From an uncultured Clostridia bacterium (GTDB lineage Bacteria > Bacillota > Clostridia > Oscillospirales > Acutalibacteraceae): DNA of 12,219 bases. The notes under the pieces are model-generated. The model saw only the letters and a program-made list of their open reading frames with translations. It was not told the origin of the DNA and searched no databases. The stretch spans positions 1 through 12,219 of the forward strand of contig CAMNHG010000035.1 of the NCBI GenBank assembly GCA_946539105.1, read 5' to 3'. Numbering within the stretch: position 1 is the first letter of the stretch; the number at the start of each line of letters is the position of its first letter. A program made the position numbers and the translations under genes. This document shows, one piece after another, positions 12,169 through 12,219 of this stretch.

Positions 12169-12219
12169 TCAGCTCTCAAATTCCTTTTCGAATTTAACAA
12201 GCAATTCGTCGATTTTCTC
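12169..12219 (-). CDS. C-terminal end of an unidentified protein
   Basis: Seventeen codons read EKIDELLVKFEKEFES and a TGA stop, entering from beyond the right edge. The highly charged, amphipathic pattern suggests a C-terminal helix. The frame is open to the edge and the stop lies just outside the inverted-repeat element, which fits a real gene end. In fructose operons the gene upstream of fruA is often 1-phosphofructokinase (fruK), but this tail does not look like one that I can recognise. I assign no function. Confidence 0.55.
   Translation of the reverse strand, partial: EKIDELLVKFEKEFES

Noticed and set aside
12169..12219. Calling the right-edge fragment 1-phosphofructokinase (fruK)
   Set aside because: Position would fit, but 16 residues show no feature of the PfkB family, so the assignment would be a guess.

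Overview
The window looks like a chromosomal segment of a gut-type Clostridia bacterium, most likely Oscillospiraceae/Ruminococcaceae. This rests on strong AGGAGG-type ribosome binding sites, an HPr with the Gram-positive regulatory Ser46, and palindromic intergenic repeats of a style I associate with such genomes. Species cannot be assigned by eye. All recognisable genes are on the minus strand, so the window is described below in transcription order from right to left.

Right block (12219 to 7869): the last 16 codons of an unidentified gene, then an imperfect inverted-repeat (MITE-like) element that fills almost the whole gap before a fructose-type phosphotransferase operon: fruA (EIIABC), ptsH (HPr) and ptsI (enzyme I). 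The block ends in a textbook intrinsic terminator at 7804-7837.

Middle gap (7166-7868): about 700 bases with no credible gene. It holds the terminator, a two-hairpin repeat, a three-hairpin repeat bounded by GTAG/CTAC, three tandem 14-bp units, a 12-bp inverted repeat and the promoter of the next operon (TTGACT-17-TATAAT).

Sugar operon (7165 to 376): eight tightly packed genes: wecE-like sugar 4-aminotransferase, a PseH/WecD-like GNAT acetyltransferase, a membrane-anchored GT2 polyprenyl-phosphate glycosyltransferase, two four-helix SMR/EamA half-transporters, a large GT-C-like membrane protein, rmlA and rmlB. Read together they suggest synthesis of dTDP-4-acetamido-4,6-dideoxyhexose (probably dTDP-Fuc4NAc), transfer to a lipid carrier, flipping across the membrane, and transfer to an external acceptor. 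This is a dTDP-sugar counterpart of the ArnB-ArnC-ArnEF-ArnT logic of Gram-negative bacteria, here in an apparent Gram-positive. It is the most interesting content of the window. The operon ends at a terminator (331-360) that also looks like one end of the GTAG/CTAC repeat family.

Left edge (1-375): a repeat-rich gap, then the promoter, two TACAnnTGTA operators and first 12 codons of a BlaI/MecI/CopY-type repressor gene that runs off the window.
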